Assembly (NCBI RefSeq): GCF_023715685.1
Contig: NZ_JAMBOQ010000002.1
Location: 620,001 to 684,000 of the forward strand
Direction: 5' to 3'
From: Priestia aryabhattai
GTDB taxonomy: Bacteria > Bacillota > Bacilli > Bacillales > Bacillaceae_H
DNA: 64,000 bases
The notes under the pieces are model-generated. The model was not told where the DNA came from, ran no database searches, and saw only the letters and a list, made by a program, of their open reading frames with translations. The translations under genes were made by a program, and so were the position numbers. Positions 34,019 through 43,481 of the stretch are shown here, one piece after another. Position 1 is the stretch's first letter. Each line of letters begins with the position of its first letter.

Positions 34019-34930
34019 GTGACAGACAAGTATGATTGCGTCATTATAGGTGGAGGAATTGCAGGACTTCAAGCCGCTATTCAGCTTGGAAGATATAAGC
34101 GCAATGTATTGGTTATTGATTCAAACGATGGACGTTCCAATCTCTGCAAAAATTATCAAAATATATTGGGGTGGCCTGAGGGAATAAGCGGACAAACTCT
34201 AAGAGAAACGGGAAGGCAGCAAGCAAAAAGCTACGGGATTCAATTTGTAGAAGATCGTGTTATTCAGTGTCAAAAAACAGCAGAGGGGTTTCATATTATC
34301 ACCAACTCTTATACCTGCGAAGCAGCTACTTTACTGCTTGCAACAGGAGTAGTGGACCGGGTTCCGCCTGAACTTCAGCAAGAGCTACATCCCTGCATGG
34401 GAAAAACGGTATATGTATGTCCGGACTGCGACGGGTATGAAGTAAATAATAGAAGGGTATTAGTACTAGGATCCGGAAAAGCAGGAGCAAGTTTATCTCT
34501 TGTATTAACATATTGGACAAATGACATTACGTATATTAATCACGACAAAAAAGAGATTGGACCTTTAGCAAATAGCTTGATAAAAAAGGGAATTATCTAT
34601 AGAGAAGAGAGAATTAAAAAAGTCATAGCTGAGGCAGGAATATTAAAAGGAGTAATCCTTCAAAATAATGAAGTCGTCTATGGAGAAAGAGGGTTTTTAG
34701 CATTTGGAGGAAATAAAGTTCGAACGAAATTAGCGCATGAGCTCGGAATAGAACTTCTGAAAAATCAGCACATTATCGTAAATCCGCGTACAAAAGAAAC
34801 GAATGTTTCAAACGTGTGGGCAGCAGGGGACATTGTGGCGCACTCCGAACAAGTTACGGTAGCGATGGGAGAAGGTTTGCAAGCCGCTATTTGGATACAC
34901 AAACGACTGTTAGAACTGTATGAAAAATAA
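34019..34930 (+). CDS. Thioredoxin-reductase-like NAD(P)/FAD oxidoreductase
   Basis: A 303-residue flavoprotein of the TrxB fold. The FAD motif CVIIGGGIAGLQAAIQLGRY is at residues 6-25, the redox-active CPDCDGYE at about 137-144, the NAD(P)H motif VLVLGSGKAGASLSLVL after it, and VWAAGDIVAHSEQVTVAMGEG near the end. The active-site spacing CxxC with DCDG is that of thioredoxin reductases, but such stand-alone paralogues often reduce other partners (for example bacillithiol disulfide or ferredoxin). The start is a GTG after GAGGTG. No thioredoxin gene is next to it. Confidence 0.85.
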   Translation: MTDKYDCVIIGGGIAGLQAAIQLGRYKRNVLVIDSNDGRSNLCKNYQNILGWPEGISGQTLRETGRQQAKSYGIQFVEDRVIQCQKTAEGFHIITNSYTCEAATLLLATGVVDRVPPELQQELHPCMGKTVYVCPDCDGYEVNNRRVLVLGSGKAGASLSLVLTYWTNDITYINHDKKEIGPLANSLIKKGIIYREERIKKVIAEAGILKGVILQNNEVVYGERGFLAFGGNKVRTKLAHELGIELLKNQHIIVNPRTKETNVSNVWAAGDIVAHSEQVTVAMGEGLQAAIWIHKRLLELYEK

Positions 34931-35043
34931 TTATTTTTTTATAAAAAAAGTAAGATTGCATGTTTTGTTTCCTTTTTGTTAGGGAAATGAAAATAAAAGA
35001 AAGTAGAAAATTATTAAAAATGAGGAGAAGGAGTGGCAAAAAA

Positions 35044-35322
35044 GTGGTATATAGTCCAGCAGTAAGAAAGCCTGAGTTTCAACAAGCGGAATCGGAAGAG
35101 TTAAATGAAGCCATTCACGAGTACATAACTCGTCGTACACGTCACAATGCACCGGTTGTGGATGCGCTTCGATATATTATGACCATTGAACATAAACATG
35201 AACGCATGCAGGTAGCAGCAGAGCTGTTCGGATCAGCTATTCAGCGTGTAAAAGATCAAGATATTATTCAATATCTAAAAAAATGCGGAAGCTACAGAAG
35301 AATTCCTGATACGATGGAATAA
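35044..35322 (+). CDS. Small helical protein of unknown function
   Basis: GTG at 35044, eleven bases after AGGAGAAGGAG, gives a 92-residue protein VVYSPAVRKPEFQQAESEEL...; upstream in-frame ATGs at 34987 and 35020 are alternatives. The product is basic and helical, with ITRRTRHNAPVVDALRYIMT and KHERMQVAAELFGSAIQRV. I do not recognise the family. It is followed by a strong terminator. Confidence 0.55.
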   Translation: MVYSPAVRKPEFQQAESEELNEAIHEYITRRTRHNAPVVDALRYIMTIEHKHERMQVAAELFGSAIQRVKDQDIIQYLKKCGSYRRIPDTME

Positions 35323-35334
35323 AAACGTTTTCTT

Positions 35335-35369
35335 CGAAAAAGCGCCTTTAATGGAAAGGGGCTTTTTTT
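35335..35369 (+). terminator. Intrinsic terminator
   Basis: AAAAAGCGCCTTT and AAAGGGGCTTTTTTT arms with a five-base loop. Confidence 0.82.
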
Positions 35370-35578
35370 GTTTCCTTCATTTAAAAGCGAGGGCAAATAC
35401 ATAGAATTCTTCCAGTTTGTGCATAGTAAATGAAGCAGAATTAATTGAGGAAGCGACAGAGTTTTGTATCTGACTATATGAACGAATGTTAAAGTAGAAT
35501 ATAGTCTTCATTTGTACAGATACCCACTCTTGAATAAATAGAGCTCTACGTATGTAGCCCTAGCAGGAGGTTTAGTGT

Positions 35579-36476
35579 ATGAGTCAAGAAATACCGTTAA
35601 GTTCAAGCGAAATTGCTACTCTTTGGATGACCTATCAGTAAAAAACAATGACACAAAGGATTTTGGAATATTTTATTGCACAGGCAGAAGATGACGGCGC
35701 AAAAGAAATTATGCAAGATACGTACATGCAGTACATGCAAGTGGTGAACTATATTGAAGACATCAAAACAATTTTACAAAGTGAAGGGGCTGCATACGCT
35801 GCATTTAACCATGTCCTATAGAAAAGACATGATCCTTTTATATAAAGAGCTTACCGCTTTCACGCAAGGCGTATATGACAAATGTGTAGATTATCTTCAA
35901 GAAAAAGAGGTGCTTCCAAGACCTCCTGCTGTCTCAGTACCTAAAACAGCTAAGTTTGCTGAAGGCACAGATTATATGAATGGAATCCATTTATTTTCGA
36001 GTAAACGTGCATTAAATACTGTAGAAGTAGCACATATTTATTACGCTATTGAAAGCAATGTTCTTGGTATGCAAATGATTACAGGGTTTGCTCAAGTAGC
36101 AAGTGAGCCTGAAGTAAAGAAGTATTTCGTAAAAGGAAAAGAGCTGGCTAAGAAAATTGTAAGTGATTATAGCAAAATTCTTTTGCAAAGCGATATTCAG
36201 ACGCCTGCGACGTGGGGAGCGAAAGCGACCGAGTCAAAAGTAGCACCTTTTTCAGATAAACTAATGATGTACTGCGTGAGTTTGTTCTGCAGTTTCGGGC
36301 TAGGAAGCAATGCTTTAGGCACTGCGTTTAGTTTACGTGGAGATCTTCCTCTTACACTTGTTAGTACGGCCAAAGACATTTTAACATACGGGCAAGACGG
36401 GGGAAAAATCATGGCCAAAAACGGATGGCTTGAGGAACCGCCAAGTATGGAAGACCGCAATGATTTAATTAAATAG
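35579..36476 (+). pseudogene. DUF3231-family gene with stop codon and internal deletion
   Basis: ATG at 35579 after AGGAGGT opens a frame reading MSQEIPLSSSEIATLWMTYQ, then TAA at 35639-35641, then the same frame continues KTMTQRILEYFIAQAEDDGA to a second stop near 35819. A different frame carries the rest from about 35810 (MSYRKDMILLYKELTAFTQG to MEDRNDLIK). DUF3231 proteins are about 330 residues with two ferritin-like helical halves; here about 80 residues between the halves are missing and the frame shifts at the junction. The second half alone has no proper start. Not expected to be functional. Confidence 0.78.
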
Positions 36477-36640
36477 AAAAAAAGCATAATGTGTGAAGAA
36501 AAACTTCTTTTTTTAAAAGGAGTTTTTTTCTTTTATGTAAAAAATGTCGTTATTTGTTCATTTAACGGTTTGTTTTTTAAATAAAAAGGATATATAAACT
36601 ATAAATTTACAATTATGTGATAAAAAGGATGGTATTATAA

Positions 36641-36988
36641 GTGAAGTGGTACATAAAGGTATTAAAAAATTACGGGACGTTTTCTGGAAGAGCGAGCCGA
36701 ACAGAATATTGGATGTTTGTGTTAGTTAACTTTGTTATTTCATTTATTCTTTCGTTCATTCAGTTCGTTATTGATAAGCCTCTTTCTCTGCTGGTTATCT
36801 ATTCGTTATTGGTTGCAGTCCCTTCGTTAGCGGTAGGAGTAAGAAGACTCCACGATACGGGAAAAAGCGGATGGTGGCAGCTTATTACATTGATTCCACT
36901 CATTGGCAGTATTTGGCTAATTATTTTATTCTGCCAGCCTAGTGACCCTAAAGAGAATCGTTTTGGTACAACGGCCAAAGCGGCTTAA
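36641..36988 (+). CDS. DUF805 family membrane protein
   Basis: A 115-residue protein with four hydrophobic segments and the conserved features FSGRASRTEYWMFVLVNFV and VRRLHDTGKSGWWQLITLIP, then WLIILFCQPSDPKENRFG. DUF805 (YhaH-like) proteins are small membrane proteins of unknown function. The GTG start follows a poor ribosome binding site. A fragment of a paralogue is at 30151. Confidence 0.88.
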   Translation: MKWYIKVLKNYGTFSGRASRTEYWMFVLVNFVISFILSFIQFVIDKPLSLLVIYSLLVAVPSLAVGVRRLHDTGKSGWWQLITLIPLIGSIWLIILFCQPSDPKENRFGTTAKAA

Positions 36989-36992
36989 ACAG

Positions 36993-37022
36993 AACTCCCC
37001 CTTGTGTAAGGGGGAGTTTTTT
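36993..37022. terminator. Bidirectional intrinsic terminator
   Basis: AACTCCCCCTT and AAGGGGGAGTTTTTT around GTGT, between the convergent DUF805 and dehydrogenase genes. Confidence 0.88.
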
Positions 37023-38205
37023 AGTGCAGAGGTTCTACTATAGCTCCATCATAAGCTGATTGGTAAATGGCTCGTATGTCTTTTTCATGAAGAGGCAAAG
37101 GACTGCGAGCGAGAATGCGTTTTTGCTGGACGCCATCTTCGGTCAGCTTTTGCAGTGCACTTTCTGGAATGTCAAATCCGCGAAGGGCCTGAGGAATACC
37201 GACGTCTTTGACAAGTGATTGCAGTCGTTTTACACACTGATAAGAAGCTTCTTCTTCTGATAAAGAGTTAGCGTTTCCGCCTAGTGCTTCAAAAATATCT
37301 CGCATTTTTGCCACGCAGCTGCTGCGGATATAGCCCATAACATATGGAAGCAATACGGCGTTTGATTCACCGTGAGAAATGTGAAACTGCCCGCCTAATG
37401 GATAAGCAAGCGCATGAACACCAGCTACACCTGCGTTAAAAAAAGCAAGCCCTGCTAAATAGCTTCCGTAGCTCATCTGAGTTCGCGCTTCTTTATCTTG
37501 GCCATTTTCAACAGTTGTTCTTAAAGAAGAGCTGATCATGCGTACGGCCTGTAGCGCTAAGGCGTCTGTTGCTGGATTTGCATTCACCGATACATAAGAT
37601 TCAACGGCATGAGTTAATGCATCAACCCCTGTAGCCGCCGTTACTTTAGGAGGTACGCTCAGCGTAAGCTCGGGATCTACAATCGCAGCGTCCGCAAGCA
37701 AATAGTCGTGGGTCACAACGTCTTTGGTGCTTTCAAGAGATAATACAGAAATATTCGTTACTTCTGAACCCGTGCCGGAAGTGGTGGGAATTAAAATTTT
37801 CGGAAGACCTTTTTTCGTAATTTGTTTCGTGCCAGTTAAGTTCAAGTATTCTTCTACAGCTCCGTCATGAACGGCTAAAACTGCCGTAAGTTTTGCTAAA
37901 TCTAATGCGCTGCCGCCGCCAACTCCAATGACTAAATCAAATTTTCGGCTTTTTGCGTAGGATACGAGTTTTTCACCAAGTGCTAAAGGCGGCTCTGGTG
38001 CTGTATCTGCATATACATCTACTTCGTATCCATTTTTGATAAGGGGGGAACTCACTTTATCTACAAGTCCAATATCTTTTAAAACGGGATCTGTGACGAT
38101 TAAAATATGAGCAGGGTGATATTTTTTTACTTCCGGAAGCAGTTGCTGAAGTGATCCCCATCCTGTATAGCTAAGAGGGGTAAAAACTAGTTTTGAGATG
38201 GTCAT
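37021..38205 (-). CDS. Iron-containing alcohol dehydrogenase
   Basis: A 394-residue group III dehydrogenase. Cofactor motif GVGGGSALDLAKLTAVL at about residues 94-110; TTSGTGSEVTNISVL; metal-binding segment GVDALTHAVESYVS (Asp and His, about 197-210) and FHISHGESNAVLLPYVM (His, about 270-286). The family includes 1,3-propanediol, lactaldehyde and maleylacetate-type reductases. It is divergent from the CdaR regulator of a glycerate cluster, so an oxidation or reduction step in the same pathway (for example tartronate semialdehyde or lactaldehyde) is plausible but not proven. AGGAGGATG-type ribosome binding site. Confidence 0.87.
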   Translation of the reverse strand: MTISKLVFTPLSYTGWGSLQQLLPEVKKYHPAHILIVTDPVLKDIGLVDKVSSPLIKNGYEVDVYADTAPEPPLALGEKLVSYAKSRKFDLVIGVGGGSALDLAKLTAVLAVHDGAVEEYLNLTGTKQITKKGLPKILIPTTSGTGSEVTNISVLSLESTKDVVTHDYLLADAAIVDPELTLSVPPKVTAATGVDALTHAVESYVSVNANPATDALALQAVRMISSSLRTTVENGQDKEARTQMSYGSYLAGLAFFNAGVAGVHALAYPLGGQFHISHGESNAVLLPYVMGYIRSSCVAKMRDIFEALGGNANSLSEEEASYQCVKRLQSLVKDVGIPQALRGFDIPESALQKLTEDGVQQKRILARSPLPLHEKDIRAIYQSAYDGAIVEPLH

Positions 38206-38364
38206 TCTTTCATCCTCCTATATGTACTGTTTTGGTGGCGGTTTCAAAGATGTGGTTTTGCTTCTACGTATATTATAATGAAGTATCGCAAATTTTTCAT
38301 TGAATGCAAATCAGCTCTCACAAAAAAATTGGGATTTTACTTCATAGAGACAAAGGGTGGGGAA

Positions 38365-39465
38365 ATGTTGAGATACGTAACAAAAGAATTAGCTCAAAAA
38401 ATTGTGTGCAGAACAATGGAGATTATTGATTGCAACATTAACGTGATGAACGAAAAAGGAGTCATCATTGGTTCGGGTGACAAAAAGCGGATCGATCATA
38501 TTCATGAAGGAGCATTGATGGTATTAAAAGACGGCAGCCCATATGAAATTACTCAGCAGCAGGCTGACTCGCTGCGCGGAGCCAAACCGGGCGTAAACTT
38601 GCCTATTTTATTCAACGGAGAAATTGTTGGAGTAGTGGGATTAACAGGACTACCAGAACAGATTCGGAATTACGGAAAGCTCGTGCGTATGGCTGCTGAA
38701 ATGATTTTTCAAGAAATGATTTTATTAGAGGAAATTCAATGGGATGAACGATTAAAAGAAGAGCTGGTTCATCAGCTTCTTCAACAAGAAGAGCCGCTTG
38801 ATTCCTTATTTTTTGACCGAGCGAATCGCTTTGATATTAACTTATACCTTCCAAGAATGGCACTCATTGTTACAGCTGAAAATCGCCATAAAGTTATGAA
38901 GCTCGTAAAGAAATATATAACTAATAATGACTTATATGCTATGCTTCCAGACGGAGTGGTCCTCTTAAAATCTCTAGAAGTCGGTAGCGCTAGCAGCTAT
39001 GCTGAACAGCTGGAAAAACAGCTTCTTGCGTCCGATTTCCCCTATAAGTTATCTGCAGGATCTGTTCAAGCTGACTTTAAGGGCCTTCATGTATCGTATC
39101 AGCAGGCGAAAGATACGCTTGCCGTCGGTTCAAAGCTTCATCCAGAAGCTACTTTCTACTGCTATTCTGATTATCAAATTCCTGTACTGTTACGTCAACG
39201 TGCCGGTTTTCAAGAAAATCATGATCTGTTGCATCATTATGAAAAGCTTAAGGAATACGACAAGAAAAAAGAACTTATCGAAACGTTAACGATCTACATA
39301 GAAGAAAATGGCGAAGGAAGCACGGTAGCTAAAAAGCTTTTTATACATCGAAATACACTGAGCTATCGCCTAGATAAAATTCAAAGCATTACAGGAAAAG
39401 ATCCAAGAAAAGTAAAAGAACTTCTCGAACTGTATGTAGCGATGCTTCTATCAACCATTTCATAA
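38365..39465 (+). CDS. cdaR: CdaR-type sugar diacid/glycerate regulator
   Basis: A 366-residue activator. Residues 1-135 form the sugar diacid recognition domain (LRYVTKELAQKIVCRTMEII, GVIIGSGDKKRIDHIHEGA), followed by a GGDEF-like linker and, at the C-terminus, a PucR-type helix-turn-helix (STVAKKLFIHRNTLSYRLDK, ELLELYVAMLL). CdaR in E. coli activates genes for galactarate, glucarate and glycerate use. The ATG at 38365 with GGGTGGGG upstream matches the family start; a longer frame from 38278 has no site. It controls the permease and kinase that follow, by context. Confidence 0.88.
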   Translation: MLRYVTKELAQKIVCRTMEIIDCNINVMNEKGVIIGSGDKKRIDHIHEGALMVLKDGSPYEITQQQADSLRGAKPGVNLPILFNGEIVGVVGLTGLPEQIRNYGKLVRMAAEMIFQEMILLEEIQWDERLKEELVHQLLQQEEPLDSLFFDRANRFDINLYLPRMALIVTAENRHKVMKLVKKYITNNDLYAMLPDGVVLLKSLEVGSASSYAEQLEKQLLASDFPYKLSAGSVQADFKGLHVSYQQAKDTLAVGSKLHPEATFYCYSDYQIPVLLRQRAGFQENHDLLHHYEKLKEYDKKKELIETLTIYIEENGEGSTVAKKLFIHRNTLSYRLDKIQSITGKDPRKVKELLELYVAMLLSTIS

Positions 39466-39480
39466 TTGTGCACGTGCATA

Positions 39481-39509
39481 AAAGATCTTGCGATAGTAAG
39501 GTCTTTTTC
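39481..39509 (+). terminator. Intrinsic terminator after cdaR
   Basis: AAAGATCTT and AAGGTCTTTTT arms; separates cdaR from the permease gene. Confidence 0.65.
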
Positions 39510-39591
39510 TGTTGAAATGACTAATGAAAGAATTAAAGATAGCGCTTACAATGAACGTTAAGGATAGGAGAAACAAGGAAGGGGATGCTTT

Positions 39592-40860
39592 ATGGACGTT
39601 CAAGTAAGCGCATTAGGCGCTATTTGTGCATTAGTGATTGCCATTATATTAATCTTAAAAAAAGTGGCTCCAGCATACGGAATGATAGCCGGAGCTTTAA
39701 TTGGAGGATTGATTGGCGGAGTTAATATTGCTGATACCGTTAATTTAATGATTGAAGGAGCGCAAGGCATCATTCCGGCAGTGCTGCGGATTCTTGCAGC
39801 TGGGGTATTGGCTGGGGTATTAATAGAATCAGGTGCTGCAGCGGTTATAGCAGAAACCATTGTAAAAAAACTAGGGGAAACAAAAGCTCTTTTAGCTCTA
39901 GCGCTAGCCACACTTATTCTTACGACAGTAGGGGTGTTTGTTGATGTTGCTGTTATCACAGTGGCGCCTATTGCTTTAGCCATTGCTAAACGTACGGGTA
40001 TGTCAAAGCCCGCTATTTTATTAGCGATGATCGGAGGAGGAAAGGCAGGGAATTTAATGTCTCCTAATCCTAACGCTATTGCTGCTTCAGATGCATTTAA
40101 TATTCCGCTTACATCTGTAATGGCTGCAGGAATTATTCCCGCTATATTTGGCGTAGCGGCTACTTATATAGTAGCCAAACGATTAGTGAAAAAAGGAACA
40201 ATGGTTCAAGTTGAAGAAATAGATACAATGAATGCAAGCGACCTTCCACTATTTTTAACGGCCATCATAGCACCAATTGTTACCATCGTGCTGCTGGCGC
40301 TACGACCGCTTTTTGATCTTAATATCGATCCGATGGTTGCGCTTCCTGCAGGAGGAATTGCTGGTGCCATTGTGATGAAAAAAGGAAAACAACTTAATAC
40401 ATACGCTATTTCGGGGTTAGGGAAAATGTCAGGCGTAGCCATTATGCTTCTCGGAACAGGGACATTAGCAGGAATCATTGCTAACTCTCAGTTAAAAGAT
40501 GTTATTATTCAAGGTTTGTCTGCAATTGGATTACCAGCTTATATTCTAGCTCCGGTTTCAGGCATTTTTATGTCGGCCGCAACCGCTTCGACAACTGCAG
40601 GAACAGCAGTAGCAAGCCAAGTTTTTGGATCGACGATTTTAGAGCTAGGCGTTTCTGCTCTAGCTGGAGCTGCTATGGTTCATGCCGGATCGACCGTGCT
40701 TGATCACCTCCCGCACGGAAGCTTTTTCCACGCAACGGGCGGAAGTGTAAACATGAAAATGAAAGAACGTTTGAAATTAATACCTTACGAATCGCTTATT
40801 GGACTCATTATGGCGATTGTATCCACGCTTATATTTGGTGTATTAAAGCTATATGGGTAA
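39592..40860 (+). CDS. GntP-family permease (gluconate/glycerate type)
   Basis: A 422-residue carrier with about twelve membrane segments. GntP signatures include VAPAYGMIAGALIGGLIGGV, GVFVDVAVITVAPIALAIAK, AMIGGGKAGNLMSPNPNAIA and the late ASTTAGTAVASQVFG and TVLDHLPHGSFFHATGGSVN. Family members take up gluconate and related hydroxy acids with protons. Its position between a CdaR regulator and a glycerate kinase makes D-glycerate (or a hexarate breakdown product) a likely substrate. AAGGAAGGGG precedes the ATG. Confidence 0.9.
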   Translation: MDVQVSALGAICALVIAIILILKKVAPAYGMIAGALIGGLIGGVNIADTVNLMIEGAQGIIPAVLRILAAGVLAGVLIESGAAAVIAETIVKKLGETKALLALALATLILTTVGVFVDVAVITVAPIALAIAKRTGMSKPAILLAMIGGGKAGNLMSPNPNAIAASDAFNIPLTSVMAAGIIPAIFGVAATYIVAKRLVKKGTMVQVEEIDTMNASDLPLFLTAIIAPIVTIVLLALRPLFDLNIDPMVALPAGGIAGAIVMKKGKQLNTYAISGLGKMSGVAIMLLGTGTLAGIIANSQLKDVIIQGLSAIGLPAYILAPVSGIFMSAATASTTAGTAVASQVFGSTILELGVSALAGAAMVHAGSTVLDHLPHGSFFHATGGSVNMKMKERLKLIPYESLIGLIMAIVSTLIFGVLKLYG

Positions 40861-40880
40861 AAACAAAAAGGAGTGTTCCT

Positions 40881-42017
40881 ATGAAAATTGTTATTGCACC
40901 GGATTCATTTAAAGAGAGCTTAACGGCTCTGAACGTTTGTGAAGCCGTGGAAAAAGGAATAAAAACTCATTTTCCAGACGCGGAGATTAGTAAAGTACCT
41001 ATGGCAGACGGAGGGGAAGGAACCGTTCAGTCGCTTGTAGACGCGACGGGTGGAGAGGTAATACAAACGAGGGTAACCGGACCGTTAGGGGAAACGGTGG
41101 AAGCTTTTTACGGAATTCTTGGAGACGGCAAAACAGCTGTTATTGAAATGGCAGCCGCTTCAGGCCTTCACCATGTCCCTATGGATAAACGCAATCCGCT
41201 TATAACAACAACGCGAGGAACCGGCGAGCTGATTATTAAAGCGTTAGATCATAAAGTGGAGCATATTATCATTGGCATTGGAGGAAGTGCTACAAATGAT
41301 GGAGGAGCCGGTATGGCAAAAGCTTTGGGCGCAAAACTTCTTGACGCTAAAGGAGTAGAAATTAAAGAAGGAGGCGGCAGCTTAAAACAATTAGCTTCTA
41401 TTAATCTTACAAACTTGGATTCTCGGCTTGCTGGAGTCAAAGTAGAAGTGGCCTGCGATGTAGACAATCCGTTAACGGGTGAAACCGGAGCATCTTCGGT
41501 ATTTGGTCCTCAAAAAGGCGCAACTCCTGATATGGTTAAACAGCTTGACCGTAATCTAGCTCATTACGCGGCGGTTATTCAAAAAGAAATGCATATTCAT
41601 ATTCAGAACGTTCCTGGTGCTGGAGCGGCAGGAGGACTTGGCGGCGGCTTGCTGGCATTTTTATCCGCTGAATTAAAACCAGGTGTAGACATTGTCATTG
41701 AAGCAACTCAGCTAGAAAGCTATATTGAGAATGCCGATCTTGTCATTACCGGTGAAGGAAGAATAGATGGTCAAACCATTTACGGAAAAACACCCATCGG
41801 CGTAGCCAAAACAGCGAAAAGGCATAGCGTTCCCGTTATAGCAATAGCGGGAAGCATTGGAGCGGGAAGCGAAGCTGTGTATGAAAACGGTATTCATGCT
41901 TTATTCAGCGTCGTGCCCGGAGCGGTGACTCTGTCAGAAGCGTTGGAAAAAGCCGATGAAAATATTGAAAGAACTGCTAAAAACGTAGCGTCAGTTATAC
42001 GTTTGGCAATAAAATAA
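40881..42017 (+). CDS. Glycerate kinase (GarK/GlxK family)
   Basis: A 378-residue kinase that phosphorylates D-glycerate with ATP. The start MKIVIAPDSFKESLTALNVC, the motif VPMADGGEGTVQSLVDATGG, the glycine-rich IIGIGGSATNDGGAGMAKAL (about 130-149) and GAGAAGGLGGGLLAFL are diagnostic for the GarK/GlxK class. It starts 20 bases after the permease gene, with AAAAAGGAGTG as ribosome binding site, so the two are co-transcribed. Permease plus kinase form a two-step entry of glycerate into glycolysis as 2-phosphoglycerate. Confidence 0.93.
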   Translation: MKIVIAPDSFKESLTALNVCEAVEKGIKTHFPDAEISKVPMADGGEGTVQSLVDATGGEVIQTRVTGPLGETVEAFYGILGDGKTAVIEMAAASGLHHVPMDKRNPLITTTRGTGELIIKALDHKVEHIIIGIGGSATNDGGAGMAKALGAKLLDAKGVEIKEGGGSLKQLASINLTNLDSRLAGVKVEVACDVDNPLTGETGASSVFGPQKGATPDMVKQLDRNLAHYAAVIQKEMHIHIQNVPGAGAAGGLGGGLLAFLSAELKPGVDIVIEATQLESYIENADLVITGEGRIDGQTIYGKTPIGVAKTAKRHSVPVIAIAGSIGAGSEAVYENGIHALFSVVPGAVTLSEALEKADENIERTAKNVASVIRLAIK

Positions 42018-42069
42018 GGGAGTTAAAGTTTTTATTTCTAGATTTTAAATATTTTCTTCAGTAAATGTT

Positions 42070-42102
42070 AAAAGGTCTCTGTCATTAGAAGAGACCTTTT
42101 TT
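42070..42102 (+). terminator. Intrinsic terminator of the glycerate operon
   Basis: AAAAGGTCTCT and AGAGACCTTTTTT with a nine-base loop. Confidence 0.85.
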
Positions 42103-42202
42103 CTTGTACAGGGAAGAATTAAAGATAGTTTATTAGTTTTATAGCTGAAAATGTTATAATTAACCAATCGTTAAATCGATTTATATATAAAGGAGGAAAA
42201 CC

Positions 42203-42925
42203 ATGATTAAAGCCGTCATTTTTGATTTAGATGGGACATTATTAGATCGAGACAGTTCATTGAAACTTTTTATTCAAAACCAGTATGAGCGATATAGTAA
42301 AGAACTAGCACACATACCAAAGCAAGAGTACATATCTAGATTTATTGAGTTAGATCACAAAGGTTACGTATGGAAAGATAAAGTATATCAGCAGCTTTTG
42401 ACTGAATATGATATTCCAAGCTTAACGTGGGAAGGGATGCTAGATGACTACCTTCACTATTTTCCAACTCACTGCGTCCCATTTTTACATATGGAGCATG
42501 TACTGAAAGAGCTAAAGAAAAAAGGGCTGTTACTAGGAATGATTACAAATGGTTTTACAGACTTTCAGTGGATGAATATTAAAGCGCTTGGAATTGATCA
42601 TTATTTCGATACCATACTTGTTTCTGAACAAGAAGGCATCAAAAAACCGCATAAAGATATCTTTTTACGAGCATTAAAATCGCTTGGTGTGTCTGCTGAA
42701 GAAAGTGTATACATCGGAGATCATCCAGAAAATGATGTGTTAGGCGCACGAGGTGCGGGCATGCATGCTATATGGAAAAAAGCCGCTTTCTTTGACGGAA
42801 GTTTTACAGATTCATATGTAATAGAGGATTTAAAGGAACTGTTGAACGTAATAAATGAGTTTCAAAAGAGCAGATGGGAAAAGGAGAAACATGATGAAAA
42901 GTCAAGTTCGTTTACTGACAGATGA
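42203..42925 (+). CDS. HAD-family hydrolase
   Basis: A 240-residue haloacid-dehalogenase-superfamily phosphatase. Motif I FDLDGTLLDRD is at residues 7-17, motif II ITNGF near 111, the motif III lysine in GIKKPHKDIF near 150, and motif IV YIGDHPENDVLGARGAG near 177. It has a helical cap between motifs I and II, as in phosphoglycolate phosphatase-like and YjjG-like enzymes that act on small phosphates or nucleotides. AAAGGAGGA precedes the ATG, and a TATAAT at 42154 gives a probable own promoter. The next gene overlaps its end. Confidence 0.88.
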   Translation: MIKAVIFDLDGTLLDRDSSLKLFIQNQYERYSKELAHIPKQEYISRFIELDHKGYVWKDKVYQQLLTEYDIPSLTWEGMLDDYLHYFPTHCVPFLHMEHVLKELKKKGLLLGMITNGFTDFQWMNIKALGIDHYFDTILVSEQEGIKKPHKDIFLRALKSLGVSAEESVYIGDHPENDVLGARGAGMHAIWKKAAFFDGSFTDSYVIEDLKELLNVINEFQKSRWEKEKHDEKSSSFTDR

Positions 42926-43349
42926 AGAATTAGAAGCAGCAGCAAGCATCTATACAAAAGTTTTTAGTGAGACACCGTGGAATGAGCCTTGGAGTATGAA
43001 CACTGCCTATGCCCGTTTATATGATATAAGTAAAACTCCAGGATACATAGGAATAGGTTGTTTTCATCGTGAAAATAATAAATTAATAGGCTTTATAGTA
43101 GGAAATGAAGAACAATGGGCGAACTATAAGACTTTTTATTTAAATGAAATTTGTGTGTTAAGCAACATTCAGCAGGCTGGCATAGGAACGAGTCTTTTAA
43201 CTTTTCTCACAGAATTACTTGTACAAAGAGAAGTGAAAGAAGCGTATGTGTCTACTGAAAGAGGTCAAGGCAAGCCAGCATGTTTCTTTGAAAGGAAGGG
43301 CTTTATCATCCATGAATCCCGTATATTGATGACGTTAAATATAGATTGA
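42891..43349 (+). CDS. GNAT family N-acetyltransferase
   Basis: The ATG at 42891 (or the next codon ATG at 42894) follows AAAAGGAG and overlaps the end of the HAD gene by 35 bases, so the two are coupled. The 152-residue product contains FYLNEICVLSNIQQAGIGTS (acetyl-CoA motif QQAGIGTSLL at about residues 98-107) and the late ACFFERKGF segment. Acceptor unknown. Confidence 0.85.
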   Translation: MMKSQVRLLTDEELEAAASIYTKVFSETPWNEPWSMNTAYARLYDISKTPGYIGIGCFHRENNKLIGFIVGNEEQWANYKTFYLNEICVLSNIQQAGIGTSLLTFLTELLVQREVKEAYVSTERGQGKPACFFERKGFIIHESRILMTLNID

Positions 43350-43481
43350 ATTTAAGTGAAAGAATGTAGGAAATCTGCTTTGTCGTTTTAGCCGAGAAGA
43401 TCCAAATTCAAGCTTCTGGCTAAGCAGAGAAGGTTCAATAACTAAAAATAAGCAGTGTATTAAATTAGGAGGAAATAATCC

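Noticed and set aside
39600..39983. Long open frame on the minus strand opposite the GntP gene
   Set aside because: It is the antisense shadow of a high-confidence gene, with no ribosome binding site and a low-complexity Ala/Ile/Thr composition typical of reverse reading.
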